DNA from: Thermodesulfobacteriota bacterium
Lineage (GTDB): Bacteria > Desulfobacterota > BSN033 > UBA1163
Direction of reading: 5' to 3'
NCBI GenBank assembly: GCA_026415035.1
Contig: JAOAHX010000002.1
Span: 1-64,000 of the forward strand
Length of the DNA: 64,000 nucleotides
The notes under the pieces are model-generated. The model was not told the origin of the DNA. It was given only the letters and a program-made list of their open reading frames with translations, and did not search any database. Numbering within the stretch: the first letter of the stretch is position 1; every line of letters begins with the position of its first letter. The translations under genes and the position numbers were made by a program. Shown here piece by piece: positions 8,817 to 17,631 of the stretch.

Positions 8817-10655
8817 ATGGAGATCGCCTTCCTCAACCCGTGGTTCCTTCTCGGAGGCGGGGCTGTGGCCGTGCCCATCCTGATCCATCGCCTCACCCGG
8901 AGGAGGGCCATCGTGAGGAGGTTTTCGGCCGTGCGGCTCCTCATCCGCTCCCAGCAGGTGATGTCCAGACCCCAGCGGATCAAACACCTCCTCCTCCTCG
9001 GCCTGAGGGTTGCGGCCGTTTTGGCCCTCGCCCTGTTGATGGCGCGGCCCATGCTGGTCGGCCCAGGGTTGCTCGACCTGAGCGATCGGTCCGCTACGGT
9101 TTTGATCCTCGACAACTCCATGAGCATGGGATACGAGGAGACGAAGGGAAGCCGCTTCGGCCTCGCCAAGGAGGCCGCCCGGCAGATCATCGAGAGGGTT
9201 CGGGGCAAGGTCCTCCTTCTTTCCACGGCCTCGCCGGATCGGGAGGCCCGCTGGGCCACCCGATCGGAGGCCCTCCAGGAGCTTGAGAGGATCCCTCTCG
9301 TCCAAGGCAGAGGGGATCCGCTCGCCTCCTTAGGTTCGGGGTTTTCCCGGTTAAAAGAGGTGAGGAAAGAAGGGCAGGTCCTCATGTTGACCGACTTGGT
9401 CCGAGGGGACTGGGAGGGGTTCGATCTCGGAAAACTCGGGACGCCGCTCGGCGGGGAAAGGGTGAAGTTCCTCCGGATCGGTGGAAGGGACCGCGATCCC
9501 AATGTGGCCGTCCAAGGGTTGAGACTCAGCGGAGGAGATGCGGTTGCGGGATCCATGGCCCGGCTCGAGGTGATCCTTTCCAACTACTCGGACGGAGGCC
9601 TTAAGGTGCTCGCCGGCCTCTATCTCTCCGGAGAGAAGAGGGAGCAGAAGGCCCTGAGCCTCGATGCCAGGAGGGAGGGGAGGATCTCTTTCGATCTCCA
9701 CCTCGAGCGACCAGGCCAGGTGGAGGGTGAGGTGAGGATCTCAAATGATCGGCTTCCCCTCGACGATCGCCTGAGGTTTTCAATGACCGTGAGGGAGAAG
9801 GTGAAGGTCCTCGTCGTGGACGGCGATCCTCGGACCTCCCTCAAGGGGGCAGAAAGTTATTTCGTGGCCCATGCCCTCCAACCGGGGGGCTCTGAGACTT
9901 CTCCATTCCAGGCGAGGGTGGTCACGGAGGAGGAGTTTTCCCGGATCGATCCAAGGCCCTACGAAGCCCTCTTCCTCTTGAATGTGGCCGAGCCGGCCTT
10001 TTCCAAGCTCTTGCCCTTCTTGGAGAAGGGCAGGCCCGTCTTCATCTTCCTCGGAGACCGCGTCCTTCCCGAGGCCTACCATGCCTTCCCCGTCTCCGGC
10101 TGGAAAATAAGGGAGGTCAGGGAGAAGAGAGGGCTCCGGATCAGAGGGATAAGCACGGAGCGGCCCATTTTAAGGTCGCTCTCCGCCTCCGGAGCCGAAA
10201 GCCTTAGGGCGGCCTCTTTCCAACGCTACTTCAAAATCGAGGGGGGTGGAAGGGAGCTCCTCACGTTCGAGAACGGCGATCCCTTTTTGGTCGAGGCAGA
10301 TTTTGGCCAAGGGAAGGTCTTTCTCTTCGCCTCCACCGCCGATCTCGAATGGAACGACCTCCCCCTGAAGGCCGCCTTTCTTCCCTTGATCCAGGGGCTT
10401 CTCCGGGAGACCACAGGGCTTACGGAGGACCGGTTGAGCGTCAAACTCGATCGCGCCCTTGAGGAGTCGGATCTGAGCAAGTTGGGGGTGGAGGAGATGG
10501 CTCAGAGGTTCGGAGGGATGGAGCTCAACGTGTTGGAATATAACGAAGAGGTCCTGAAGGGACTCGATTTTAGCCGAAAGGAGCTCTGGCCCTATCTCCT
10601 CTCCTTCCTTCTTCTCGTTTTGGGCATCGAAACGATCGTGGCGGGAAGGATATGA
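8817..10655 (+). CDS. BatA-type membrane protein with VWA domain
   Basis: 612 residues. The N-terminus (FLNPWFLLGGGAVAVPILIH) is the classic BatA/aerotolerance N-terminal helix, a second helix follows near 62-80, and the VWA MIDAS motif DNSMS is near residue 99. The middle is a beta-rich region, the C-terminal third resembles a glutamine-amidotransferase-like fold (ILVVDGDPRTS-type strand near 330), and a last helix (LLSFLLLVLGIETIVAG) anchors the end. It is therefore an inner-membrane protein with a large soluble domain. It follows DUF58 by 17 nt and overlaps the DUF4159 gene by 4 nt (ATGA). Function in aerotolerance or envelope maintenance is only suggested by the family name. Confidence 0.87.
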   Translation: MEIAFLNPWFLLGGGAVAVPILIHRLTRRRAIVRRFSAVRLLIRSQQVMSRPQRIKHLLLLGLRVAAVLALALLMARPMLVGPGLLDLSDRSATVLILDNSMSMGYEETKGSRFGLAKEAARQIIERVRGKVLLLSTASPDREARWATRSEALQELERIPLVQGRGDPLASLGSGFSRLKEVRKEGQVLMLTDLVRGDWEGFDLGKLGTPLGGERVKFLRIGGRDRDPNVAVQGLRLSGGDAVAGSMARLEVILSNYSDGGLKVLAGLYLSGEKREQKALSLDARREGRISFDLHLERPGQVEGEVRISNDRLPLDDRLRFSMTVREKVKVLVVDGDPRTSLKGAESYFVAHALQPGGSETSPFQARVVTEEEFSRIDPRPYEALFLLNVAEPAFSKLLPFLEKGRPVFIFLGDRVLPEAYHAFPVSGWKIREVREKRGLRIRGISTERPILRSLSASGAESLRAASFQRYFKIEGGGRELLTFENGDPFLVEADFGQGKVFLFASTADLEWNDLPLKAAFLPLIQGLLRETTGLTEDRLSVKLDRALEESDLSKLGVEEMAQRFGGMELNVLEYNEEVLKGLDFSRKELWPYLLSFLLLVLGIETIVAGRI

Positions 10656-11413
10656 TTACGAGAAGGGCCTTTTTATCCTTCGGATTGGGCCTCGTTTCTG
10701 GCCTGATCATTCCAGGCCGAAAAGGCGCTTTTTCCGCTCCCCATCCCCAGTTCTTCCTTGCCCAGCTCAAATATCGGGGAGGCGATTGGGACCCCAACCC
10801 CGGATACGTGGAGCCCATCGTTCGAGAACTGGAGTTGAGGACGAGCGTGGACGGCCTCAAAGAGAGGAGGGTCCTCACCCTCTCAGACCCCGATCTCTTC
10901 TTCGTCCCATTTCTCTACATGGCCGGGAGATACGAGTTCGAGCCCTTCACCCCTCAGGAGAGGCAGATCCTCCGGAGGTTCCTCTCTTACGGAGGGTTTC
11001 TCTTCGCCGAGGATACGATGGGCGTCAAGGGATACGGGTTCGATCGGTCCTTCCGGTCGGAGATGAGAGAGGTCTTTCCCAGAGCGGAGTTGAAGAGGCT
11101 TCCCACCGATCACCCCGTCTACAGGAGCTTCTATCTGATCGATGCCCCCGGTGGCCGGCAGAGGATCCATCCCTATTTCGAGGGGATCACCCTCGATCAA
11201 TGGACGCCAGTGATCTACAGCCAGAACGACCTCTCGGGCGCATGGGCCAAGGACCGCTTCGGGAGATGGGTCAACGAATGCGTGCCAGGGGGAGAGGCCC
11301 AGCGATCCCAGGCCTTCAAGGCGGGGATCAACCTGATCATCTACTGCCTCACCTCCGATTATAAGAGGGACGTGGTCCATCACCCCTTTATCAAGAGGCG
11401 ACTCAATCTATGA
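10652..11413 (+). CDS. DUF4159 protein with Tat-like signal
   Basis: 253 residues. The N-terminus MITRRAFLSFGLGLVSG resembles a twin-arginine signal (RRAF followed by a hydrophobic stretch), so export by Tat is plausible; a tatA gene lies in the same window (44964). The body carries DUF4159 features: FLAQLKYRGGDWDPNP near 30, FVPFLYMAGRYEFEPF near 86, a GGFLFAEDT strand, and DHPVYRSFYLI. This domain is usually found in MoxR/BatA operons, as here, and resembles the amidotransferase-like domain of its neighbours. It overlaps both flanking genes by 4 nt. Function unknown. Confidence 0.85.
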   Translation: MITRRAFLSFGLGLVSGLIIPGRKGAFSAPHPQFFLAQLKYRGGDWDPNPGYVEPIVRELELRTSVDGLKERRVLTLSDPDLFFVPFLYMAGRYEFEPFTPQERQILRRFLSYGGFLFAEDTMGVKGYGFDRSFRSEMREVFPRAELKRLPTDHPVYRSFYLIDAPGGRQRIHPYFEGITLDQWTPVIYSQNDLSGAWAKDRFGRWVNECVPGGEAQRSQAFKAGINLIIYCLTSDYKRDVVHHPFIKRRLNL

Positions 11414-13596
11414 GCCCTCGAGCGATCTTCGCAGACCCCCTGCTTCCGGTCTGGATCATACCTCTTCTCCTCCTGCTGGGAGGGGGCTGCGTCCTCCTCC
11501 ATTACCGGTTCGTCCGAAAAAGGCTCTCCCCTTTCAGGGCGACGCTCCTAAGCCTTCTCCGATTCTTCACCTTCGCTTCGCTTATCGCCTTCTTCCTCAA
11601 CCCTCTCTCGGTCGAAAAGAGGGAGAGGAAGGTCCTCCCCTCTTTGGCCATCCTCCTCGATACATCACCGACGATGGGCCTTCCAGAAGGCGAAGGAAAG
11701 GGAAGCAGGCTCGAGGAGGCGAAGGCGCTCTTGATGGAAGGATCTCATCCCCTCCTCCGATCCCTCTCCGAGAGTTACGTGGTAAACCTATATCGCCTCG
11801 GCCCGTCTTTGATGCCCCTGAAGGGGGAGGAGTTGGGTCCTTTGAAGCCGGGAGAAAAGAAGGGAGACCTCGGGGAGGCCTTGGGAAAGCTTGCGGGTAA
11901 GGTCTCCCTCGTCCTCCTTTTGAGCGATGGAAACCTAAGCTGGAAGGAGGGGGTCTCGGCGGACCTTCCCGTTCTCTGTCTGCCCTCAGGCGACCCCCGC
12001 ACCTATAAAGACATCCTGGTAAAGGGGGTCAAGTCGCCCCATCTGGCCTTTCGGGGGAGGGAGATCGGGATCGATGTGACGATCGGCGTTTACGGATATC
12101 GGTGGCTTACGCTTCCCGTGGTCTTAAAAGAGGGGACAAAGGTGATCGCCGCAAAGGAGGTCCGGATCGAGGAGGGTCCTTCGGAGGTGAACCTCACCCT
12201 CTCCTTCACTCCAGAAAGGGTGGGGCCCCATCACCTCACCCTTTCGGTTCCGGTCCAATCCGACGAGGCCATCTCCTTCAACAACAGGATCGACTTCTCC
12301 CTCAAGGTTGCGAGGGATAAGATCCGGGTCCTCATGGTCTCGGGTTCCCCAAGCCTCAACTACCGGTTCATGAGGATGGCCCTTAAGAGCGATCCCTCCA
12401 TCGACCTGCTCTCCTTCGTCATTCTGAGGACGCCTTCGGACATCCTCAACGTCCCGCTCCACGAACAGAGCCTGATCCCTTTTCCCGTGGAGACCCTCTT
12501 CTCGAAGGAACTGGATCATTTCGATCTCCTCGTCTTCGACAACCTTCCCGCCCACCTCTACATCACCCCCAATTATTACGGAAGGATCCGGGATTTTGTG
12601 AGAAATGGGGGCGGGTTTGCCCTGATCGGTGGGCCCCACCTCCTTGACGGTGGGCGGTATGCGGGAACCCCTCTCGAGGAGGTCCTCCCCCTCCGGCTCA
12701 CCGGAAGGGAAGATTATCGAAGGACGGGGACGAAGAAAGTTCAGCTGACCCGTGCCGGAAGGTCCCATCCCGTCACCCAGCTCTCGACCGATGGGAAAGA
12801 GAACGAATCCCTCTGGAGGGAGATGCCCGGCCTCGACGGGTTCAACCTGCTCGAACCGAAAGCCTTTAAGGATGTCCTGCTCGAGGGTGGGGATGGAGAA
12901 CCAAGGCCCATCCTCATCGCGGGCCAGTATGGAAGAGGAAGGACCCTCGTCCTGGGCACCGACTTCTCCTGGAAATGGTATATGGGAATGGTGGCTAAGG
13001 GGGATGGCCATTGGGCCTATGTTAAGTTCGTCGAAAGGATGGTGCGGTGGCTGACGAAGGAGGAGAGCCTTGGTCCCGGCCGGATCCATCTCCCCGAGAG
13101 GCCTGCGGAGGTTGGCCAGGAACTCGAATTGAGGATCAGGATGGGGGAGGGGAATCTCTCCCTCCCGAAAGAAGGCCCCATCCTCTCCATCTTCGGCCCC
13201 GATGGGGCGAAGGTGACGCCTCGTCTGAAGGCGGGCGAATCCACCGCTGAATCCATTGCCACCTTCGTCCCTTCGAAGGAGGGGGTCTATCGCATCAAAC
13301 TGGAGTCAGGCGATGGAGTCAGGGAGGAGTTTCTGACCGTGGGAAGGGCCAAAGAAGATTGGGAAGGCAGGCCAGACCATGAAAGGCTTAAGGCCATCTC
13401 CCGGGCGACGGGTGGTATCCTGTTGAGAGATGTGGACCATCTCTTGAAGGAGTTGGAGGCTATGGGCAGGAGAGAGGAGCGGCGTCTTATAGAGGAGAGA
13501 AGGGTCCATCTTTGGAACTCGGCCTTTGTACTCGCAATCCTCCTCGGCCTCCTGAGCTTGGAGTGGTTTCTCCGCAGGAGATGGGGGTTGATCTGA
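11410..13596 (+). CDS. VWA/glutamine-amidotransferase-like membrane protein
   Basis: 728 residues, last gene of the seven-gene operon (ATGA overlap with DUF4159). Two N-terminal helices (about 13-32 and 45-63) and one at the very end (about 702-722, followed by RRRWG) anchor a large domain. A MIDAS-like DTSPT sits near residue 84, so this is the third DxSxS protein in the operon. From about 300 to 520 there is an amidotransferase-like region (IRVLMVSGSPS, then GGGFALIGGPH, then GRTLVLGTDFSWKW) without an obvious catalytic Cys nucleophile. It matches large uncharacterised membrane proteins found next to BatA and DUF4159. Role unknown, presumably a MoxR-system partner. Confidence 0.83.
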   Translation: MSPRAIFADPLLPVWIIPLLLLLGGGCVLLHYRFVRKRLSPFRATLLSLLRFFTFASLIAFFLNPLSVEKRERKVLPSLAILLDTSPTMGLPEGEGKGSRLEEAKALLMEGSHPLLRSLSESYVVNLYRLGPSLMPLKGEELGPLKPGEKKGDLGEALGKLAGKVSLVLLLSDGNLSWKEGVSADLPVLCLPSGDPRTYKDILVKGVKSPHLAFRGREIGIDVTIGVYGYRWLTLPVVLKEGTKVIAAKEVRIEEGPSEVNLTLSFTPERVGPHHLTLSVPVQSDEAISFNNRIDFSLKVARDKIRVLMVSGSPSLNYRFMRMALKSDPSIDLLSFVILRTPSDILNVPLHEQSLIPFPVETLFSKELDHFDLLVFDNLPAHLYITPNYYGRIRDFVRNGGGFALIGGPHLLDGGRYAGTPLEEVLPLRLTGREDYRRTGTKKVQLTRAGRSHPVTQLSTDGKENESLWREMPGLDGFNLLEPKAFKDVLLEGGDGEPRPILIAGQYGRGRTLVLGTDFSWKWYMGMVAKGDGHWAYVKFVERMVRWLTKEESLGPGRIHLPERPAEVGQELELRIRMGEGNLSLPKEGPILSIFGPDGAKVTPRLKAGESTAESIATFVPSKEGVYRIKLESGDGVREEFLTVGRAKEDWEGRPDHERLKAISRATGGILLRDVDHLLKELEAMGRREERRLIEERRVHLWNSAFVLAILLGLLSLEWFLRRRWGLI

Positions 13597-13670
13597 AGCC
13601 GGTTCTCCTGGCCAGGCCGATCCTTTTGGAGAAGGAGAGAGAAGTCTCTTTTAAGCAATGGAGGTGGAAG

Positions 13671-14474
13671 ATGAAAGGATGGTTTCGGATGGTCCTTTTG
13701 GGATCCCTTCTTACGATCCTCGTTTGGGGAAGGGGTGAAGGGGCCTGTCGCAATCCGAACCTGGCTGGGTGGGGATACCTCCTGACGCCGGCCTCGGTCT
13801 CGGGTTGGGTCGAGATCAAGTGGTTCGGCCACTCCTTCTTTCAGATCACCTCGAGCGAGGGGACGAGGATCATCACCGATCCTTTCGGCCCCATGGGATT
13901 CCCCATGCCCGAGGTCTGGCCCCACATCGTCACCGTCGGGAGGGAGCATGGCAATCACAACAATGTGAGCCTCGCCAAGGGGAACCCGATCGTCCTGAGG
14001 GGTTTGAAGGGAGGCGGGGAGGACTGGAACGAGATCCACTTCACCTTCCGGGACGTCCTCATCTACAACGTCCCCATCCATCAGAGGACGCCCCCTGGCT
14101 ACGGCGCCAGCTTCAAGGGGTCGGCCTTCGTCTTCGAGGTGGACGGCCTCTGCATCCTCCATTCGGGCGATGTGAGCGAACCCTTCAACGAGGATCAGCT
14201 GGAGCTGATCGGACACGTGGACATCCTCCTCCAGGTCATCGGAGGGGTCTTCACCATCGGGCCGGAGGGGGCGAAGAAGATCGTCGAGAGGCTGAAGCCG
14301 AAGGTGGTGATCCCCATGCACTACTGGCATCAGTCGAACGTCCTCGAGAGATTCCTCGATGGGCCTTACCGCGTTCGGTTCCTCAACACGAACCAGGTGA
14401 GGTACAGCAAGGAGACGCTTCCGAAGGAGACCGAGATCATCGTCCTGAAGGTCTTGAGGGAGGGCGATCTGTAG
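13671..14474 (+). CDS. Exported metallo-beta-lactamase-fold protein with altered metal motif
   Basis: 267 residues. ATG 13671 has a good GGAGGTGG and opens a signal peptide ending near GEGA; the longer frame to 13512 overlaps the previous gene and is not used. The body follows UPF0173/YtkL-like MBL proteins: KWFGHSFFQI, RIITDPFGPMG, ILHSGDVSEPF and KVVIPMHYWHQ. The main metal motif, normally HxHxDH, reads VGREHGNHNNV here, so the first His and the Asp appear to be replaced by Arg and Asn while two His remain. Activity may be lost or changed. It lies 74 nt after the MoxR operon and may be its tail. Confidence 0.85.
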   Translation: MKGWFRMVLLGSLLTILVWGRGEGACRNPNLAGWGYLLTPASVSGWVEIKWFGHSFFQITSSEGTRIITDPFGPMGFPMPEVWPHIVTVGREHGNHNNVSLAKGNPIVLRGLKGGGEDWNEIHFTFRDVLIYNVPIHQRTPPGYGASFKGSAFVFEVDGLCILHSGDVSEPFNEDQLELIGHVDILLQVIGGVFTIGPEGAKKIVERLKPKVVIPMHYWHQSNVLERFLDGPYRVRFLNTNQVRYSKETLPKETEIIVLKVLREGDL

Positions 14475-14523
14475 GGTTCCCCTGCCGATTCGATCTCCGG
14501 AGGCGAAAGAAAGGGAGATTTCC

Positions 14524-15165
14524 ATGGCCATGATCCACACTCTCTCGGTTTGGGCCCTTCTCCTGATGGCGGTCGGCTGGTCGTCTGCGCAGCCGATGGA
14601 GAGGACCCCTCTGGATCAGAGGGTCGATAGATTCTTGAAGGAAAACCGGAACCGGTGGCGCGACTGGAACGTGCCCTACGAGGACGGGAAGGTCTTGTAC
14701 TCCCTGATCCTAAAACACGGCTACAGACGGGCCCTGGAGATCGGGACATCGACCGGCCATTCGGCCATCTGGATGGCCTGGGCCTTGAGCAAGACAGGAG
14801 GCAGGCTCTGGACCATCGAGATCAACGAGAGCCGCTACCGGATGGCCCTTCAAAACTTCAAGAAGGCAGGGGTGGAGGCCTTCATCAAGGCCCATTTGGC
14901 CGATGCCCACCAGCTCGTGAGGGAGCTGGAAGGGCCTTTCGATTCCATCTTTTCAGATGCGGACAAGGATTGGTATCTTCAATATTTCAAGGAGTTGGAT
15001 CCAAAACTGGCCGTGGGCGGCTGTTTTACCGCCCATAACGTCCTTCAAGGCCACAAGGGGATCAAAGATTTCCTCGACTATGTCCGGAGCCTCCCGTATT
15101 ATGAGACCACGATCGATCGTTCAAGCCGGGCGGGTCTCTCCATCAGCTACAAGGTCTCGAAATGA
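14524..15165 (+). CDS. Exported O-methyltransferase-like SAM protein
   Basis: 213 residues. After a hydrophobic signal (WALLLMAVGWSSAQ) comes a class I SAM methyltransferase fold of the caffeoyl-CoA/catechol O-methyltransferase type: ALEIGTSTGHSAIWMAWAL (motif I) near 75, IEINESRYRMALQNFKKAG near 98, and FSDADKDWYLQYF near 140, which supplies the metal and substrate acidic residues. A methyltransferase with a signal peptide is odd because SAM is cytoplasmic; lipid-anchored or inverted membrane location should be considered. It lies 49 nt after the MBL gene on the same strand. Confidence 0.85.
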   Translation: MAMIHTLSVWALLLMAVGWSSAQPMERTPLDQRVDRFLKENRNRWRDWNVPYEDGKVLYSLILKHGYRRALEIGTSTGHSAIWMAWALSKTGGRLWTIEINESRYRMALQNFKKAGVEAFIKAHLADAHQLVRELEGPFDSIFSDADKDWYLQYFKELDPKLAVGGCFTAHNVLQGHKGIKDFLDYVRSLPYYETTIDRSSRAGLSISYKVSK

Positions 15166-15206
15166 TTCTTCATCCGATGGCCAAAAGGGTGGGACGCGGG
15201 TAGGGG

Positions 15207-16406
15207 TCAGGGCCTCGTTTCGACCATAAGGAGGACCTGGTCGGTGAGGGTGAGGCGTTCCGCTCCCGATGGGGTGATCAAATAATCGTCCTCCAATCCG
15301 ACGATCCCCCTGTCCGGGAAGACGAACATCGGCTCGAGGGCGATGACCATGCCGGGCTCGAGGGTCTGGTTAAAGCGGGGGGAGAGGATGGGGTATTCAT
15401 CGATCTCAAGGCCAAGCCCGTGTCCGATGAATCTCACCTTTCCCTCACCGTAGCCGTTGAAGTATCCTTCGAAGGCCGAACGTTTTACCCTCTCCAGGAG
15501 GAAGCGGTAGAGCTCCGAGCAGGGAATCCCGGGCCTTGCCTTTTCGACGAAGAGAGCGTGGATCTCGAGGGAGAGATCGTGAGCCATCCTCAAATCGTCC
15601 GGAAGCTCGCCTATGACAAATGTCCTGAATTGATCCGCGATGTAGCCGTTTACCCCGACCCCGTAATCGATCCCGATGGGTTCGTTCCGGCCGATCCTTC
15701 GAAAACTGGCCCCCTGGGCCATGGCTGGGGTATTGCCCATCCCGCCGTGAGGGCTATCGAGGAAGGAGACGGCCGCGCCGGTCTCTCCGGCGAGGACATG
15801 GGCATGGGTCATCTCCTGGTTCCAACCCCGCATCCTCATCACGCCCATGTGGCCTTCCCGTCGGGCGATCAGGGCCAGGTGTCCATCGACTTCGAGCTCG
15901 GTCATCCCTTCGCGGAGGATCCCTCCGATTTCCAGGTATCCCTTGTGCAGGATCGCAGCGGCCCTCCGGAGCTGTTCCACTTCGTAAGGGGACTTGATCA
16001 TCCGGAGCCTTAAAATCGCCTCTGAGACATCGACCCATTCATATTCGGGATAGGTCTGCTGGTACCGGAAAAAGAGGTTGATCGGGAGGACATCCATCTC
16101 GAGACCGATCCTTTTCAGTCGGAGCCATCCCCTTTCTTTCAATCTCTTTTTGATCTGGCCCCTTCCCACGACGGGGAGGACGTCTTTCAGCGGGGATTCC
16201 CGGCGGGCCCTTTCGAACCCCTTTTGGACCATCAGGGCCGGTTCCCCTTCTCGAGGGATGAAGAGGACGGAGGTCTGGATGGTCCCCGAGAAGTAGTATC
16301 GATCCACGTTCTGGAGGACGAAGGCGCCGTCAAGTCCCTTCTCCGCAAGGGCCTTCTGAAACCTCAGGATGCGGGATTCGATTTCGCTTGGAGGGACGGT
16401 CTCCAT
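15207..16406 (-). CDS. M24 family Xaa-Pro-type metallopeptidase
   Basis: 399 residues with the creatinase-like N-terminal domain (ALAEKGLDGAFVLQNVDRYYFSG near 18-40) and a C-terminal pita-bread domain. All five metal ligands can be placed: the two Asp in IDYGVGVNGYIADQFRT, the His in FIGHGLGLEIDEY, the Glu in VIALEPMF and the Glu in GLEDDYLIT. An active dinuclear Xaa-Pro dipeptidase or aminopeptidase P-like enzyme is expected, in the cytoplasm. It is the last gene of a three-gene unit, 28 nt after an MFS transporter; peptide or amide export and trimming would fit, but that is inference. Confidence 0.9.
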   Translation of the reverse strand: METVPPSEIESRILRFQKALAEKGLDGAFVLQNVDRYYFSGTIQTSVLFIPREGEPALMVQKGFERARRESPLKDVLPVVGRGQIKKRLKERGWLRLKRIGLEMDVLPINLFFRYQQTYPEYEWVDVSEAILRLRMIKSPYEVEQLRRAAAILHKGYLEIGGILREGMTELEVDGHLALIARREGHMGVMRMRGWNQEMTHAHVLAGETGAAVSFLDSPHGGMGNTPAMAQGASFRRIGRNEPIGIDYGVGVNGYIADQFRTFVIGELPDDLRMAHDLSLEIHALFVEKARPGIPCSELYRFLLERVKRSAFEGYFNGYGEGKVRFIGHGLGLEIDEYPILSPRFNQTLEPGMVIALEPMFVFPDRGIVGLEDDYLITPSGAERLTLTDQVLLMVETRP

Positions 16407-16434
16407 GATTTTCTCCCCAGAGGCTTTCAGGCGG

Positions 16435-17616
16435 TTATTTTGCCCCTGCCTCCTCCCTCATCAGGAGGATCGTCAAGAAAGCGGCGATCAAGGCCAAGGA
16501 GGCGCCGAAGGTGAAGGCCCATTGGACTCCGAGGGCTTTCCAGATCAGGCCCATGAGGAGGCTTGCGGGAAGGGCGGCGATCCCGATGCAGAAGTGATAG
16601 GCGCCGTAAGCCGTCCCCCTTCGAGACTCCTCGACGAGGTCGGCTACCCACGCCTTCTCCGTCCCCTCGGAGAGGCCGTAGAAGAGGCCATAGGCGATGA
16701 AAAGGATCCAGATGTGGAAGGGTTTTGAGGAGAAGGCGAATCCGAGGTAGACCAATCCGTAGAGGGTCCAGGAGAGGATCATCACCCTTTTTCGTCCGAT
16801 CCGATCCGAAAGGGAACCGCCGGGGATGGAGAAGACCGACTTCGAGAGGTGGAAGATGAACCAGAGGATCGGGATGGTGACGACGTTTAGCCCAAGCTCC
16901 TGGGCGCGGAGCAGAAGGAAGGCATCGCTCGAGTTGCCCAGGGTGAAAAGGGTGATGATGAGGAGGAAGTATTTATACCTTCTGTTCCAGCCGCTCCAGT
17001 GGAGTCTGGGAGGGGAGGAGGGGGAAGATCCTTTCTTCTGGACATCGGTGACCCCTCGCCAGAGGATCCAGAGGCAGAAGAGGGAAGGGACGAAGGCGAG
17101 GAGAAAGATGGTCCGGAGATCCTCGGTGAGGGTCGCCATCAGAAGGGAGGCGACGAGGGGGCCTGTCATGGCGCCGGCATGATCCATGGCCCTTTGAAAG
17201 CCGAAGGCCTTGCCCCTCTCTTCTTCTCCGCAAGATTGGGAGAGGAGGGCGTCCCTGGGCGAGGATCGGACCCCCTTTCCGATCCGGTCGAAGAAGCGGA
17301 GGAGGAGGACGTGGTAGGCCGAGGTGGCCAGCCCGATGAAGGGCCGGGTGAGGGAGGCCAGGGCATAGCCGAAGAAGATGAGCCCCTTCCTCTTTCGGAA
17401 CCGATCGGAGATCCAGCCGGAGAAGAGCTTGAGAAAGCTCGAGACGCTTTCCGCGATCCCCTCGATCAGGCCGATGAAGACGACCCCGGCTCCGAGGACC
17501 GTGTTGAGGAAGAGCGGGAGCAGAGGATAGATCATCTCGCTGGCGATGTCGTTGAAGAGGCTGACCCAGCCAAGGCTTCTCACGTTCTTCGATAGGCCGA
17601 GAAAGGATTTTGCCAT
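16435..17616 (-). CDS. MFS transporter
   Basis: 393 residues with about twelve hydrophobic helices. The MFS loop 2-3 motif is present as GWISDRFRKRKGL near 67 and repeated in the second half as GGSLSDRIGRKRVMI near 275. The segment DRIGKGVRSSPRDALL near 108 is typical of a widespread group of single-component MFS permeases. Inner membrane. The substrate cannot be read from the sequence. It is 15 nt downstream of the HypE/PurM-like gene and 28 nt upstream of the M24 peptidase gene, so the three are probably one operon. Confidence 0.92.
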   Translation of the reverse strand: MAKSFLGLSKNVRSLGWVSLFNDIASEMIYPLLPLFLNTVLGAGVVFIGLIEGIAESVSSFLKLFSGWISDRFRKRKGLIFFGYALASLTRPFIGLATSAYHVLLLRFFDRIGKGVRSSPRDALLSQSCGEEERGKAFGFQRAMDHAGAMTGPLVASLLMATLTEDLRTIFLLAFVPSLFCLWILWRGVTDVQKKGSSPSSPPRLHWSGWNRRYKYFLLIITLFTLGNSSDAFLLLRAQELGLNVVTIPILWFIFHLSKSVFSIPGGSLSDRIGRKRVMILSWTLYGLVYLGFAFSSKPFHIWILFIAYGLFYGLSEGTEKAWVADLVEESRRGTAYGAYHFCIGIAALPASLLMGLIWKALGVQWAFTFGASLALIAAFLTILLMREEAGAK

Positions 17617-17631
17617 TCCTTCTTCCTTTCC

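Noticed and set aside
12124-13089. A 321-codon minus-strand open frame
   Set aside because: Antisense to the 728-residue VWA-like protein; composition is that of a complement frame.
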